The position numbers and the translations under genes are program-made. Below are positions 33,148 to 42,249 of a stretch of DNA of 64,000 nt, piece after piece (the first letter of the stretch is position 1; each line of letters opens with the position of its first letter). The stretch is from JAFDCJ01 sp964527835 (GTDB taxonomy: Bacteria > Desulfobacterota > Desulfobacteria > Desulfobacterales > JAFDCJ01), in the NCBI GenBank assembly GCA_964527835.1, contig CAZGNV010000005.1, positions 46,654 to 110,653 on the forward strand, in the 5' to 3' direction. Under the pieces are notes generated by a model. That model was given only the letters and a program-made list of their open reading frames with translations, was not told the DNA's origin and did no database searches.

Positions 33148-35697
33148 ATGAAAAATTTTCAGACCTTCCAGGTTTATCCGAACATACCGGACAACCTTGC
33201 GTTTCTGGAAACCCTTTCCCGCAACCTGTGGTGGTGCTGGCAAAAAGACGCCATCGAGCTGTTTCGCCGCATTGACCCGCCGCTGTGGATTGCCTGCGGC
33301 CGAAACCCGATCGCCTTTCTGGCCAGACTGCCCCAGGACCGGTTCGAGCAGCTGGCTGCAGACGACGGCTATCTCACCCATCTCGAGCGGGTCAGGGCGA
33401 ACTTTGAAAAGCTGGTCCTGGCGCCGGCGGATCGGGACCAATCGGCCTTTGGCCCCGGCGAGACGATCGCCTATTTTTCCATGGAGTTCGGCATCCATGA
33501 AAGCCTGCCGCTTTTTGCCGGGGGTCTGGGTATTCTGGCCGGTGATCACCTGAAGGCCGCCTCCAACCTGGCGCTGCCCCTGATCGGCGTGGGGCTGATG
33601 TACAACCAGGGTTATTTTCGCCAGTATCTCAACCACGAGGGCTGGCAGCAGGAAGCCTATCCCCGGACCGATCTTTACAACCTGCCGGTCCAGCGGGTGC
33701 GGACGGCCGACGGCCATGACCTGGTCATCACCCTGCAGGGTCCCGAAGGGCCCCTGCATGCCATTGTCTGGAAAATCATGGTGGGGCGCATCGCCCTTTA
33801 CCTGCTGGACACCAATATCGCCGACAACCCCCCGTCCTACCGCCGGATCACCAACCGGCTGTACGCCGGCGATGCCGGCATCCGGCTGGCCCAGGAAATG
33901 CTGCTGGGCATCGGCGGCATGCGGGCGCTGACCGCCCTGGGCATCAAGGTCAAGGTGCTGCACATGAATGAGGGCCACTCGGCATTTGCCAGCCTGCAGC
34001 GCCTGGCCCAGACCATGGCCGATGCGCAGGTGGATCTGAAAACCTCCCTGGAAATCGTACCGCGCACCACGGTTTTTACCACCCATACGCCGGTGGCCGC
34101 CGGACACGATGAATTCGCCGTTGAAATGGTCAACCCCTACCTGAACGAGTTTGAACAGCAACTGGCCTGCCCGGTGGAGGAAATGCTGTCCTGGGGGCAG
34201 CCGGAAGGCTCCAACGCCGATGCACCCCTTTCCATGTTCATCCTGGCGCTGCACATGTCATCTTCGTGCAACGGCGTCAGCCGGCTGCACGGAGCGGTGG
34301 CCCGCCGCATGTGGTCCTTCGTCTGGCCCCAGCGCCCCGAGGAAGAGGTCCCCATTGCCCACATCACCAACGGCGTTCACATCCCGTCATTTATTTCCCA
34401 GGAATTTGTCCATCTCTTCGACCGCTACCTGGGCCCCGAATGGCACCTGGGATCGCGCAAGGCGGAAAACATCGAGCGCATCGACGAAATCTACGACGAA
34501 GAACTGTGGCGCGCCCACGAAATGAACCGCGCACGGCTGGTGCGCACCTGCCGGGAGCAGCTCGTCAAGCAGTATGCACGGCGCAATGCACCGCGCAGCG
34601 TGCTGCAGGCCGTGGAATCCTCCCTGGATCCGAACATCCTGACCATCGGCTTTGCCCGCCGTTTTGCCACTTACAAACGCGCCCATCTGCTGCTGCAGGA
34701 TCCCGAGCGGCTGATAGCGATCATTCGCAGCGAAAAACGCCCGGTTCAATTTATCTTCGCCGGCAAAGCCCATCCCAAGGACAACGAAGGCAAGGAGCTG
34801 ATCAAACGGCTGTTCGAGTTTGCCGGCCGGCCGGAGGTGCGCGACCGGTTTGTCTTTCTGGAGGACTACGACATGCACCTGGCCCGCCACCTGCTGCAGG
34901 GCGCCGATGTCTGGCTCAACACCCCGCGCCGGCCCTTTGAAGCCTGCGGCACCTCGGGCATGAAAGCCGCCGTCAACGGCGTGCTCAATTTCAGCGTTCT
35001 GGACGGCTGGTGGTGTGAAGGCTATTCCGAAGACCGGGGCTGGCGCATCGGCAACGGGGAAGAATACGAAGATTACGGCTACCAGGACGCCGTGGAAAGC
35101 CAGGCGCTTTACAACGCGCTGGAAAATGAAATCCTTCCCTGTTTTTACGACCGCAACAACGGCAGCCTGCCGGGGGCCTGGCTGAAAAAAATGAAGGCCT
35201 CCATGAAAATGACCATGGAGTCGTTTTGCAGCCTGCGCATGGTTTCCGATTATGAACAGCGCTATTACTTACCGGCCGCCGAGCGTCACGACGCTCTAAT
35301 GGCCGGCAATGCCGACCAGGCCCGGCAGCTGGCCGAACGCATCAAACGCCTGCGCAGCCTGTGGCCGGAGATCCGGATCAATCCGCCGGTAAGCAAAACC
35401 GAAGGGCCCTACCGCGTGGGCGACCGCTTTCACGTCACCGTGGAAATCAGCCTGGGCCGGCTGCAGCCCGACGAGGTCGATGTCGAACTGTACTACGGCA
35501 TCCTGGAGTCGCTTGACAAACTGTCCACCAGCCGGGTGGCCCCCATGGAAGTCCTGCAGGACCTTGAAAACGGCAACTATCTGTACGGCTGCGACCTGGT
35601 TTGTGAAATTTCGGGCCGCTTCGGCTACACCGTCCGCGTGAGCCCCCGGGGCGATGAACGCATTAAATCAACGCCTCGGCTGCTGACCTGGGCCTAG
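33148..35697 (+). CDS. glgP: alpha-glucan (glycogen) phosphorylase
   Basis: An 849-residue GT35 phosphorylase of the short bacterial/archaeal type with an N-terminal DUF3417 segment (LSRNLWWCWQKDAIELFRRI). It releases glucose-1-phosphate from glycogen. Visible motifs are YFSMEFGIHESLPLFAGGLG, LHMNEGHSAFASL, THTPVAAGHDEF, FARRFATYKRAHLLL and the PLP lysine in ACGTSGMKAAVNGVLNFS. The last 100 residues are a beta-rich extension. It is 81 bases behind the debranching gene and 17 bases before glgA. Confidence 0.97.
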   Translation: MKNFQTFQVYPNIPDNLAFLETLSRNLWWCWQKDAIELFRRIDPPLWIACGRNPIAFLARLPQDRFEQLAADDGYLTHLERVRANFEKLVLAPADRDQSAFGPGETIAYFSMEFGIHESLPLFAGGLGILAGDHLKAASNLALPLIGVGLMYNQGYFRQYLNHEGWQQEAYPRTDLYNLPVQRVRTADGHDLVITLQGPEGPLHAIVWKIMVGRIALYLLDTNIADNPPSYRRITNRLYAGDAGIRLAQEMLLGIGGMRALTALGIKVKVLHMNEGHSAFASLQRLAQTMADAQVDLKTSLEIVPRTTVFTTHTPVAAGHDEFAVEMVNPYLNEFEQQLACPVEEMLSWGQPEGSNADAPLSMFILALHMSSSCNGVSRLHGAVARRMWSFVWPQRPEEEVPIAHITNGVHIPSFISQEFVHLFDRYLGPEWHLGSRKAENIERIDEIYDEELWRAHEMNRARLVRTCREQLVKQYARRNAPRSVLQAVESSLDPNILTIGFARRFATYKRAHLLLQDPERLIAIIRSEKRPVQFIFAGKAHPKDNEGKELIKRLFEFAGRPEVRDRFVFLEDYDMHLARHLLQGADVWLNTPRRPFEACGTSGMKAAVNGVLNFSVLDGWWCEGYSEDRGWRIGNGEEYEDYGYQDAVESQALYNALENEILPCFYDRNNGSLPGAWLKKMKASMKMTMESFCSLRMVSDYEQRYYLPAAERHDALMAGNADQARQLAERIKRLRSLWPEIRINPPVSKTEGPYRVGDRFHVTVEISLGRLQPDEVDVELYYGILESLDKLSTSRVAPMEVLQDLENGNYLYGCDLVCEISGRFGYTVRVSPRGDERIKSTPRLLTWA

Positions 35698-35714
35698 GCA
35701 GCGAGGAAAAAAGC

Positions 35715-37229
35715 ATGAACGCCGCCGTCAGCAATCCACGGGTGCTGGTTGTCACTCCGGAAGTCACCTATCTGCCCCACCGCATGGGTGGGCTGGCCTC
35801 CTTTTACACGGCCAAGGCCGGAGGGCTGGCCGATGTTTCGGCCGCCCTGATCAGCGCCCTGTTCGAACAGGGTGCCGACGTGCATGTGGCCATCCCGGAT
35901 TACCGCGAGATTTTCAGCGACAAGCTGGCGCCGGTTCTAAAAAAGGAAATCAACCGCATCCAGCGCAAGATGCCCGACGACCGCGTGCACCTGGCCGAAG
36001 ACCGCGCCTTTTACTACATCAACCGCGTCTATTCCAATTACGGCGAGGAAAACATCAAGCTCTCGCTGGCATTTCAACGGGAAGTCATCAACAATATCGT
36101 CCCCCGGGTGCAGCCCGACCTGATTCACTGCAACGACTGGATGACCGGCCTGATCCCGGCCATGGCCCGGCAGCAGGGCATTCCCTGCCTGTTTACGATC
36201 CACAACGTCCACACCGTCAAAACCACCCTGGCGGCCATCGAAGACCGGGGCATCGATGCGGCCTATTTCTGGCAGCACCTCTACTATGAAAACATGGCCT
36301 TCAATTACGAGCAGGCCCGGGACAACAATCCGGTGGATCTGCTGACCAGCGGTATTTTCGCCGCCCACTTTGTCAACGTGGTCAGCCCCACCTTCCTGCA
36401 GGAAATTGTCGACGGCAAACACCCCTTCGTGCAAGCCCCGGTGCGGCGGGAACTGACGCACAAGGTGCAGGCCCAATGTGCGGCCGGCATTCTCAACGCA
36501 CCGGATCCGTCCTTTCGCCCGGAAGCGGACAAGGACCTGGTGCAGCCTTACGGGCCGCAGGATCATGGGCCGGGCAAAAAGGCCAACAAGCACCACCTGC
36601 AAAAAATGCTGGGGCTCATTGAAGATCAGCAGGCCCCTTTGTTTTTCTGGCCGTCGCGGCTCGACCCGATCCAGAAAGGATGCCAGCTGCTGGCGGACAT
36701 CTTTTACCGCTTGATCTCCACCTACTGGGACAAACACCTGCAGATCGTCTTTGTGGCCAACGGCGACTACCAGGAGGTGTTCAAAAACATCGTCGGTTTT
36801 CACGGCTTCCACGACCGGGTGGCGATCTGTGATTTTTCCAACCGCCTGGAGCACCTGGCCTACGGGGCGGCGGACTTTATTTTGATGCCGTCCAACTTCG
36901 AGCCCTGCGGCCTGCCTCAGATGATTGCCCCCATCTATGGCGCCCTGCCGGTGGCCCATGACACGGGAGGCATTCACGATACCATCACCCACCTGGATGT
37001 GGCGCGCAGCACGGGAAACGGTTTTCTCTTTGAAACCCATGATGCCAAGGGGCTGTTCTGGGCCATCACCCAGGCCATGGCATTTTACGATCTGCCCGCA
37101 AAAGTGAAGGCCGCCCAGATCGAGCGCATCATGACCGAAAGCGCAGCCACCTTCACCCATGCCAACACGGCGCGCCAGTACATCCGGCTGTACGAAAAAA
37201 TGCTGCAGCGCCCGCTGATTGTCGAGTGA
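35715..37229 (+). CDS. glgA: glycogen synthase GlgA (GT5)
   Basis: A 504-residue GT5 glucosyltransferase that extends alpha-1,4-glucan from a nucleotide-glucose. The N-terminal loop FYTAKAGGLADVSAALISAL is the KxGGLADV substrate site. The N-domain ends with HCNDWMTGLIPA and LFTIHNVH. The C-domain has FFWPSRLDPIQKGCQLL, FILMPSNFEPCGLPQMIA and AHDTGGIHDTI. Around residues 255-295 a stretch with KHHLQKMLGL replaces the usual length of the linker. GAGGAA stands before the ATG. No glgC (ADP-glucose pyrophosphorylase) is in the window. The stop overlaps the next start. Confidence 0.95.
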   Translation: MNAAVSNPRVLVVTPEVTYLPHRMGGLASFYTAKAGGLADVSAALISALFEQGADVHVAIPDYREIFSDKLAPVLKKEINRIQRKMPDDRVHLAEDRAFYYINRVYSNYGEENIKLSLAFQREVINNIVPRVQPDLIHCNDWMTGLIPAMARQQGIPCLFTIHNVHTVKTTLAAIEDRGIDAAYFWQHLYYENMAFNYEQARDNNPVDLLTSGIFAAHFVNVVSPTFLQEIVDGKHPFVQAPVRRELTHKVQAQCAAGILNAPDPSFRPEADKDLVQPYGPQDHGPGKKANKHHLQKMLGLIEDQQAPLFFWPSRLDPIQKGCQLLADIFYRLISTYWDKHLQIVFVANGDYQEVFKNIVGFHGFHDRVAICDFSNRLEHLAYGAADFILMPSNFEPCGLPQMIAPIYGALPVAHDTGGIHDTITHLDVARSTGNGFLFETHDAKGLFWAITQAMAFYDLPAKVKAAQIERIMTESAATFTHANTARQYIRLYEKMLQRPLIVE

Positions 37230-39295
37230 ATGTGTGTATGTGTCCATTACCAAAAAATACCGACGCAGCCGCAACCGATCCGGTCCATCAAGCCGCTGCC
37301 GCGCTGATCAGAACCGATCCCTATCTAAAGCCCTACGAAACAATCATCCGCCGGCGCCTGGCGAAAATCCGGCAAACCGAAAAGCGCCTTGCCGGAGCAC
37401 AAATGACCCTGGCCGACTTTGCCTCCGGCCATGAATATTTCGGGCTGCACCGGCACGCCGACCAGTGGGTCCTGCGCGAATGGGCGCCCAACGCGACGGC
37501 CCTGTTTGTCATCGGACAGATGAGCGGCTGGCAGGAAAAAAGCGAATTCGCCCTCAAGCGGCTCAACGCAGACGGCGTCTGGGAAATCCGCCTGCCCGCC
37601 GAGACCCTGCACCACCAGGATCTTTACCGCCTGCGCGTGCACTGGGCCGGCGGCCAGGGAGACCGCATCCCGGCTTACGCCCGCCGCGTGGTGCAGGATC
37701 CGCACACCCTGATCTTCAATGCCCAGGTCTGGCAGCCGGATTCCCCCTACCGGTGGCGCCACAGCCATTTTCGCCGGCCGCAGCAGGCTCCCCTGATTTA
37801 CGAGACCCACATCGGCATGGCCCAGGAGGAAGAAAAGATCGGCACTTTCGCCGAATTTACCGCCACCGTGCTGCCGCGCATCATCGAGGCCGGCTACAAC
37901 ACGCTGCAGCTGATGGCCATCCAGGAGCATCCCTATTACGGCTCCTTCGGCTACCAGGTGTCAAGCTTTTTTGCGGCCTCGTCACGCTTCGGCACCCCGG
38001 AAGAGCTCAAGGCCCTGGTAGACGCGGCCCACGGCGCCGGGCTGGCCGTCTTCATGGACCTGGTCCACTCCCATGCCGTATCCAACGAAACCGAGGGCTT
38101 GAGCCGCTTTGACGGCACCCTGTACCAGTACTTTCACGACGGTCCCCGGGGGCGTCATGAACTGTGGGACTCGCGCCTGTTTGACTACGGCAAGCACCAG
38201 GTGCTGCATTTTCTGCTTTCCAACTGCCGGTTCTGGCTGGATGAATATTGCTTTGACGGATTTCGCTTCGACGGCATCACCTCCATGCTGTACCTGCACC
38301 ACGGCATGAACAAGGCCTTTACCCGTTATGAGGACTATTTCGACGACAGCGTGGATGAAGACGCCCTGGCCTACCTGGCCCTGGCCAACAAGCTGATTCA
38401 CCGCCTGCGGCCCGATGCGGCCACCATTGCCGAAGATGTCAGCGGCATGCCGGGACTGGCCGCCCCGGCGCAGGCCGGCGGCTTCGGCTTCGACTACCGT
38501 TTTGCCATGGGCATCGCCGACAACTGGATCAAGCTGATCAAGGAGGTGCCCGATGAAGACTGGCCCATGGGGCACCTGTACCATGAGCTGACCAACCGGC
38601 GGGCCGAGGAGAAAACCATCAGCTACGCCGAATCCCACGACCAGGCCCTGGTGGGCGACCAGTCCCTGATTTTTCGCCTGATCGGGGTGGACATGTATGC
38701 GCACATGCAGCTGGGCGATGAAAACCTGCGGGTGGACCGCGGCATGGCGCTGCACAAAATGATCCGGCTGATCACCCTGGCAACCGCCGGCGCGGGATAT
38801 CTGAATTTCATGGGCAACGAGTTCGGTCACCCGGAGTGGATCGACTTTCCCCGCCAGGGCAACAACTGGTCCTACGCCCATGCCCGGCGCCAGTGGCACC
38901 TGGTGGACGATCCCAACCTGAAATACCGCCTGCTGGCCCGCTTTGACCGCGACATGATCGCCGTGGCCAAAAAATTCAACCTGCTCGCAGCCGCCGGCCC
39001 CCACCTGCGCCACGAACACTCCGACAACAAGGTGCTGATTTTTGAACGCGCCGGGCTGCTGTTCGCCTTCAACTTCCACCCGACCCGCTCCCATGCCGGC
39101 TACCGTATCGAGGCCCCGCCTGGAAGCTACCGCCTGATCCTCGACAGTGATGCCGCCCGCTACGGCGGCCACGGACGGCTGGAACCCGGCGAGCAGCACC
39201 GCACAGCGGCCGAGGGCGCCGCCGGACACACCCGGCATCTTCTCAGCCTGTATCTTCCCACCCGCACCGCCTTGGTTTTGCAACCGGAGAGTTGA
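37226..39295 (+). CDS. glgB: 1,4-alpha-glucan branching enzyme
   Basis: A GH13 branching enzyme of about 689 residues, of the eukaryote-like GH13_8 type. After a linker comes a CBM48-type domain (YFGLHRHADQWVLREWAPNA), then the barrel: QLMAIQEHPYYGSFGYQVSS, DLVHSHAV, FDGFRFDGITSML with the nucleophile Asp, TIAEDVSGMPG with the acid/base Glu, and SYAESHDQALVGD. NFMGNEFGHPEWIDFPR is diagnostic. The GTG at 37226 overlaps the glgA stop as GTGA; an ATG at 37238 is an alternative, and neither has a clear ribosome site. It introduces alpha-1,6 branches into the polymer made by GlgA. Confidence 0.96.
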   Translation: MNVCMCPLPKNTDAAATDPVHQAAAALIRTDPYLKPYETIIRRRLAKIRQTEKRLAGAQMTLADFASGHEYFGLHRHADQWVLREWAPNATALFVIGQMSGWQEKSEFALKRLNADGVWEIRLPAETLHHQDLYRLRVHWAGGQGDRIPAYARRVVQDPHTLIFNAQVWQPDSPYRWRHSHFRRPQQAPLIYETHIGMAQEEEKIGTFAEFTATVLPRIIEAGYNTLQLMAIQEHPYYGSFGYQVSSFFAASSRFGTPEELKALVDAAHGAGLAVFMDLVHSHAVSNETEGLSRFDGTLYQYFHDGPRGRHELWDSRLFDYGKHQVLHFLLSNCRFWLDEYCFDGFRFDGITSMLYLHHGMNKAFTRYEDYFDDSVDEDALAYLALANKLIHRLRPDAATIAEDVSGMPGLAAPAQAGGFGFDYRFAMGIADNWIKLIKEVPDEDWPMGHLYHELTNRRAEEKTISYAESHDQALVGDQSLIFRLIGVDMYAHMQLGDENLRVDRGMALHKMIRLITLATAGAGYLNFMGNEFGHPEWIDFPRQGNNWSYAHARRQWHLVDDPNLKYRLLARFDRDMIAVAKKFNLLAAAGPHLRHEHSDNKVLIFERAGLLFAFNFHPTRSHAGYRIEAPPGSYRLILDSDAARYGGHGRLEPGEQHRTAAEGAAGHTRHLLSLYLPTRTALVLQPES

Positions 39296-39296
39296 A

Positions 39297-40475
39297 ATGG
39301 CAGCCGTTGAAAATAAAAACATCGTCAGTGTGTCCTGGGGCGACCACCTGGTGTTCGGCGAGGGAGACGGACGGCTGGATTCGGTGGCGGCACTTTGCCG
39401 GCGCATGGACCGCTGGCAGGCCGAGCTGGGCGCCGGCTCGATTCACTGGCGGGTGACCCGCAATCGAATCAAGGGCCGGTTTTCCCAGGGCCGGGGGTAC
39501 CGGCATTTTTCAAGATCCGCTGCCGCCCGGGTGGACTGGGACGATTTCAAGCAAATACCCAAATGCGCCCATGAGCGCGGTCTGAAGGTGTTTTTGTACG
39601 TCTCCCTTTTTGACGAGGGCTGGCCGCTGGCGCCCAAAAAAGTCCGGCAGGTGAGTTACCACAACAAGATGCACTGCCAGCACGTCAGCTGGCAAAGCGA
39701 CTTCAGCCGGCGCCATCCCGGCTATTGCATGCTGGACCGCAGCCGGCAAACCCGCCAGTGGGGGGTTTTGTGCCTGGCCTATCCCGCGGTGCGCCGGCAT
39801 TTTAGCGGCCGCTTTGAACGCCTGCTGGCAGCCGGCGACTTCGACGGACTGTTCGTGTGCCTGCGCAGCCAGAGCCGGCCGGCTGATTTCGCCGATCAGT
39901 TTGGCTTCAACCGGCCGGTGCGCGACGAATTCTTAAAGCGCCACGGCCGGGACATCTGGCGCGAAGATTTCGACCTGCAGCGCTGGCGGGACCTTTTGGG
40001 AGAATACCTGACGGTTTTTCTGGCGGAGTTGAAGGCAAAATTGAACCGCCGCGGCCTGCTGCTGGCCGTGGGGGCCGCCCGAGGCCATGTCCTGGGACCT
40101 CCCCTGGGCAACGCCAGCCTGCAGTGGGAGCGCTGGGTGCAACGCGGCCTCGTCGACCAGCTGGTCATCGATCAGGACTCCTCGCGCTGCCCGTCCATGG
40201 GACACGATCTGTGGCCCATGCACCGGGGCTACGGCTACCGCCAAAACTACGCCGACGGGTTCAACCTGCCGCCTCTGGAAGACGACCTGCAGCGCGTCTA
40301 CCGACCGGTTTTTCACAAACAGTCGGCAAAGCTTTTTCTGGCTCGCCAATGGCAGCCGCGAGCGCCTCGAAAAGAACTGGCTCTGCTCAACCAACCCGGT
40401 GTGGCCGGTCTGGTGTTCAGCTCATTTCGCCACGACAACCCGGGCCCGCTCCGGCGCAGCGACTGGCGCGCCTGA
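39297..40475 (+). CDS. uncharacterised protein in the glycogen operon, possible TIM-barrel glycosidase-like fold
   Basis: A 392-residue protein with no recognised family name. The order of strands is TIM-barrel-like: residues about 45-55 IHWRVTR, then RGLKVFLYVSLFDEGWPLAP, LCLAYPAVRRHFSGRFERLL, FDGLFVCLRSQSRPADFADQ, RRGLLLAVGAARGHVLGPP and RGLVDQLVIDQDSS. This resembles GHL10/GH-like barrels with several acidic residues at strand ends. There is no signal peptide, so it would act in the cytoplasm, like the other glycogen enzymes. The ATG at 39297 is one base after the glgB stop, which implies tight coupling. It may act on glycogen or a derivative; that is inference. Confidence 0.75.
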   Translation: MAAVENKNIVSVSWGDHLVFGEGDGRLDSVAALCRRMDRWQAELGAGSIHWRVTRNRIKGRFSQGRGYRHFSRSAAARVDWDDFKQIPKCAHERGLKVFLYVSLFDEGWPLAPKKVRQVSYHNKMHCQHVSWQSDFSRRHPGYCMLDRSRQTRQWGVLCLAYPAVRRHFSGRFERLLAAGDFDGLFVCLRSQSRPADFADQFGFNRPVRDEFLKRHGRDIWREDFDLQRWRDLLGEYLTVFLAELKAKLNRRGLLLAVGAARGHVLGPPLGNASLQWERWVQRGLVDQLVIDQDSSRCPSMGHDLWPMHRGYGYRQNYADGFNLPPLEDDLQRVYRPVFHKQSAKLFLARQWQPRAPRKELALLNQPGVAGLVFSSFRHDNPGPLRRSDWRA

Positions 40476-40495
40476 GGCCGGCATTATTTTCCGAC

Positions 40496-41575
40496 ATGAC
40501 CATGGCAGCTTCCGACAAAATAGAAGGCATCCTGAACAAGGCCCTGGAGCGTTCTGCGCTTGGCACCGGTGAGATCAAGCTGTTGCTGGAGCTCAAATCG
40601 GCCAAGGATATCCGGCGGCTGGCCGCTTGCGCCCGGAGTTTGCGCCGGCGGTATTTCGGCAACCAGGTGTTTTATTACGGTTTTTTGTATTTCAGCACCC
40701 ACTGCCGCAACGATTGCCGGTTCTGCCAGTACCGCCGGTCGAACACGGCCCTGCGCCGCTACCGCAAAACCGACACAGAGGTGCTGGAGGCGGCATTGAA
40801 GCTGGCCGCCAGCGGCGTGCATTTGCTGGACCTGACCATGGGGGAAGATCCATTTTATTTTGACACTCCGGGGGGCTTTGATTCCCTGCTGACCATGATC
40901 TCGCGGGTGAAAAACGAAACCGGCCTGCCGATCATGGTCTCCCCGGGGGTGGTACCAAACCGGGTTCTGGCAGGGTTGGCCCAGGCCGGCGTGGACTGGT
41001 ATGCCTGCTACCAGGAAACCCACAATTCCAATCTTTTCCAGCAGCTGCGCGGCGGCCAGAGCTTTCAGCGGCGCCTGGAGAAAAAAACGACCGCCAAAAG
41101 CCTCGGTCTGCTGATCGAAGAAGGCATTTTATGCGGCATCGGGGAGAGCAAACAGGATCTCGCGCAATCACTGGCCGCCATGCAGTCCCTGGAGGCCGAC
41201 CAGGTTCGGGTCATGGGGCTGGTCCCCCAGAAAAACACCCCCCTGCAGGACGTGCCCCCCCCGGATGCGACCCGCGAAACGCTCATCATCTCGGTGATGC
41301 GCCTGGTCTTTGCGGACCGCCTGATCCCCGCCTCGCTGGACGTGGATGGATTGAAAGGACTCCAGCGCCGCCTGGACGCCGGGGCCAATGTGGTCACCTC
41401 GCTGGTGCCGCCCGGCGAGGGCCTGGCGGGAGTTGCCCACCGCCGGCTGGACATCGAGCAGGCCCGACGCTCTGCGGCTGCCGTGGCATCCGTTGTGGCC
41501 GCCTGCGGGCTGGAGCCGGCCTCCATCGAGCAATACCGCGCCTGGATGCACAGCCAAAAACGATCACCCGCTTGA
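40496..41575 (+). CDS. pylB: PylB-like radical SAM enzyme (methylornithine synthase homologue)
   Basis: A 359-residue radical SAM protein of the BioB/HydE/PylB group. The cluster motif is YFSTHCRNDCRFCQYRRSN. Long stretches match PylB of Methanosarcina as I recall it: YFGNQVFYYGFLYFSTHC, LLDLTMGEDPFYFDTP, LPIMVSPGVV, YQETHNSNLFQQLRGGQSF, DQVRVMGLVPQKNTPLQD, and RLIPASLDVDGLKG followed by RLDAGANVVTSLVPP. PylB isomerises lysine to 3-methylornithine, the first step to pyrrolysine. The Asp in SLDVDG and the Arg in VRVMG, which I recall as substrate contacts, are kept. No pylC, pylD, pylS or pylT is nearby; it follows the glycogen genes by 20 bases. An alternative is an unassigned paralogue. Confidence 0.82.
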   Translation: MTMAASDKIEGILNKALERSALGTGEIKLLLELKSAKDIRRLAACARSLRRRYFGNQVFYYGFLYFSTHCRNDCRFCQYRRSNTALRRYRKTDTEVLEAALKLAASGVHLLDLTMGEDPFYFDTPGGFDSLLTMISRVKNETGLPIMVSPGVVPNRVLAGLAQAGVDWYACYQETHNSNLFQQLRGGQSFQRRLEKKTTAKSLGLLIEEGILCGIGESKQDLAQSLAAMQSLEADQVRVMGLVPQKNTPLQDVPPPDATRETLIISVMRLVFADRLIPASLDVDGLKGLQRRLDAGANVVTSLVPPGEGLAGVAHRRLDIEQARRSAAAVASVVAACGLEPASIEQYRAWMHSQKRSPA

Positions 41576-41655
41576 CAAAGGCCACCTGGCGCGGCAAACT
41601 GGCGGGCACGCCGCGCTGCCGGGCAGAGGATGCAACTGCTGATGAAAGGAAAAAC

Positions 41656-42249
41656 ATGAATACGAACGGTCCCATGAACCGCCGTGGTTTCAACGCCTTA
41701 ATCAATTGGCGCCCCGTCAGGCTGTTTGCCGTCGCCGCGGCATTGGCATTGATCAGCGGGGGGGTGTTCTGTGCCGGGGGGCTGGCCGCGGACTGGGAAA
41801 TGGTTGGCATCCGGGCGGGGATTTCGGACAACCGCAATGACAACAATTTTTACCAGTACGAGGTTTTTGCCATCCTGAACCTGCCCTGGTCATGGGAGCT
41901 GGGCACCGGCTGGTCGCTGACCCCCTATGTGGAAGCCAACGCCGGCCTGATCCGGGCCAGCGGAACCTCGGGCTTTGTCGGCTCGGCCGGACCCGGCATC
42001 TACTTTACCGGCTTCAACGCAACCACCCGCATCTTCATGGGGGTCAACCCAACGATAATCAGCAAGCACCAGTTCGGCAGCGACGATCTTGGGGGCGCTG
42101 TTCAGTTCACCTCCCACATCGGCATCGATTTTCACGTCACCCGGCATTGGGCGTTTGGCTACCGCCTCCAGCACATGTCCAACGCCGGCCTTTACAGCCC
42201 GAATCCGGGCGTCAACATTCATATGCTGGAAGTTGGCTACCGGTTTTAG
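41656..42249 (+). CDS. acyloxyacyl hydrolase, PagL-type lipid A 3-O-deacylase
   Basis: A 197-residue outer-membrane beta-barrel protein. A signal peptide (FAVAAALALISGGVFCAGGL) ends near GLAAD. The C-terminal YRLQHMSNAGLYSPNPGVN contains the PagL active-site pair H-x-S-N, followed by a last strand ending LEVGYRF with terminal Phe, as in barrel proteins. PagL trims the 3-O acyl chain from lipid A. GAAAGGA precedes the ATG. It is the last gene in the same direction after the glycogen genes, 80 bases behind the PylB-like gene. Its last four bases overlap the stop of the convergent hydrolase gene. Confidence 0.85.
   Translation: MNTNGPMNRRGFNALINWRPVRLFAVAAALALISGGVFCAGGLAADWEMVGIRAGISDNRNDNNFYQYEVFAILNLPWSWELGTGWSLTPYVEANAGLIRASGTSGFVGSAGPGIYFTGFNATTRIFMGVNPTIISKHQFGSDDLGGAVQFTSHIGIDFHVTRHWAFGYRLQHMSNAGLYSPNPGVNIHMLEVGYRF

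Noticed and set aside
28627..34254. 1875-codon open frame on the minus strand
   Set aside because: It lies antisense to the GH13-GH133 gene and the start of glgP, has no recognisable domain and reflects high GC codon bias. The plus-strand products have full catalytic motifs.
35695..35720. UAG read-through (pyrrolysine) at the glgP stop
   Set aside because: The stop is TAG, but reading on meets TGA after six codons and yields nothing conserved. No other TAG-interrupted gene was seen.
35937..39406. Long minus-strand frames opposite glgA and glgB (445 and 474 codons)
   Set aside because: Shadows of well-supported genes, without motifs or ribosome sites.
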